64,000 bases of DNA. Source: Cotesia glomerata (Eukaryota; Arthropoda; Insecta; Hymenoptera; Braconidae). Positions within the stretch are counted from its first letter, which is position 1; each line of letters opens with the position of its first letter. The notes below the pieces were generated by a model, which made no database searches, was not told where the DNA came from, and saw nothing but the letters and a program-made list of their open reading frames with translations. The position numbers were made by a program, and so were the translations under genes. Positions 63,687 through 64,000 of this stretch are shown piece after piece. The stretch lies in NCBI RefSeq assembly GCF_020080835.1, contig NC_058167.1, positions 7,422,459 to 7,486,458 on the forward strand. The letters are read 5' to 3'.

Positions 63687-63955
63687 ATTTGAGAATTTTA
63701 AAATAATTAACGAATAAAATAAATAAATAAAAAATTTTACCTGTGTAATTACAATAACAACTATTATTATTATTATAGTTATAAGTATTTATTACCATTA
63801 TATTGTATATTATGTTGGTTAATGATTATTATGTTAGAAATAAAACGAAGGAAAAAGTCTTAAATTAATTAATATAAATGACATCAGAATATAATAATAA
63901 ATAAAAGTGTGACCTGGCAGGAGTTGGGCGGAAAGTCGAAAGTGGAAAGGACGAA

Positions 63956-64000
63956 ATGGCGGGAAACGGGAAACTAAAACGGGTGAGTGGATCGATGACG
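63956..64000 (+). CDS. Possible first coding exon of a gene beyond the right edge
   Basis: ATGG in good context begins MAGNGKLKR and meets a consensus GTGAGT donor at 63983. The preceding 60 bases are GC-richer than the surroundings, as in many insect 5'UTRs. Nine codons identify nothing; treat as a pointer. Confidence 0.2.
   Translation, partial: MAGNGKLKRVSGSMT

Noticed and set aside
1..64000. Viral or symbiont DNA (for example an integrated polydnavirus segment)
   Set aside because: No capsid, replication or characteristic virulence gene and no circle-excision motif could be recognised; all supported genes are ordinary arthropod genes or transposons.

Overview
The window is AT-rich, intron-containing nuclear DNA of an arthropod, most likely an insect. 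The evidence is a Rebers-Riddiford cuticular protein, a secreted carboxylesterase with short GT-AG introns, two Popeye-domain genes, and dense small inverted-repeat transposons. A hymenopteran fits the general character, but nothing in the sequence fixes the order. There are no prokaryotic operons, rRNA, CRISPR arrays or recognisable tRNAs.

Layout. (1) 1-9622, minus strand: a cuticular protein gene. It has a TATA/initiator promoter, a signal-peptide exon, a 6.4 kb first intron, an R&R-like chitin-binding domain, and a huge Pro/Gly/Gln/Ser/Tyr repeat exon that runs off the left edge. (2) 9.6-21.7 kb: gene-poor, with three small inverted-repeat elements, one copy of a repeat family carrying GAGCTC hairpins, and a tentative two-exon secreted micropeptide at 19.7-20.1 kb. 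(3) 21.7-24.7 kb, minus: a complete seven-exon carboxylesterase (567 aa, intact Ser-Glu-His triad) with a 711 bp fold-back element in its second intron. (4) 25.9-26.6 kb, minus: a three-exon gene for a 75-aa secreted peptide, reconstructed from splice sites and a TATA box. (5) 27.2-29.0 kb, plus: a seven-exon POPDC2/3-like Popeye gene. (6) 29-55 kb: a transposon-rich gene desert with more GAGCTC-hairpin repeats, a four-level nested transposon at 40.3-45.0 kb that carries a DUF4806-like gene, and a possible N-myristoylated micro-membrane protein at 45.2-45.7 kb. (7) 55.4-59.1 kb, plus: a five-coding-exon BVES/POPDC1-like gene with a glycosylation-rich N-terminus and a C-terminal PDZ-ligand-like motif. 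(8) 59.1-64 kb: bves downstream region with a 907 bp long-TIR element, a hairpin, and possible starts of other genes near the right edge.

How the genes relate. The two Popeye genes form a same-strand paralogous pair, which recalls the adjacent BVES and POPDC3 genes of vertebrates. Their products are three-pass membrane proteins with cytoplasmic cAMP-binding Popeye domains. The cuticular protein, the esterase and the small peptides are all predicted to be secreted, but nothing shows that they share a pathway.

All exon junctions were read by eye. Reading-frame phase is consistent across every stated junction of the cuticle, esterase, secreted-peptide and Popeye genes.
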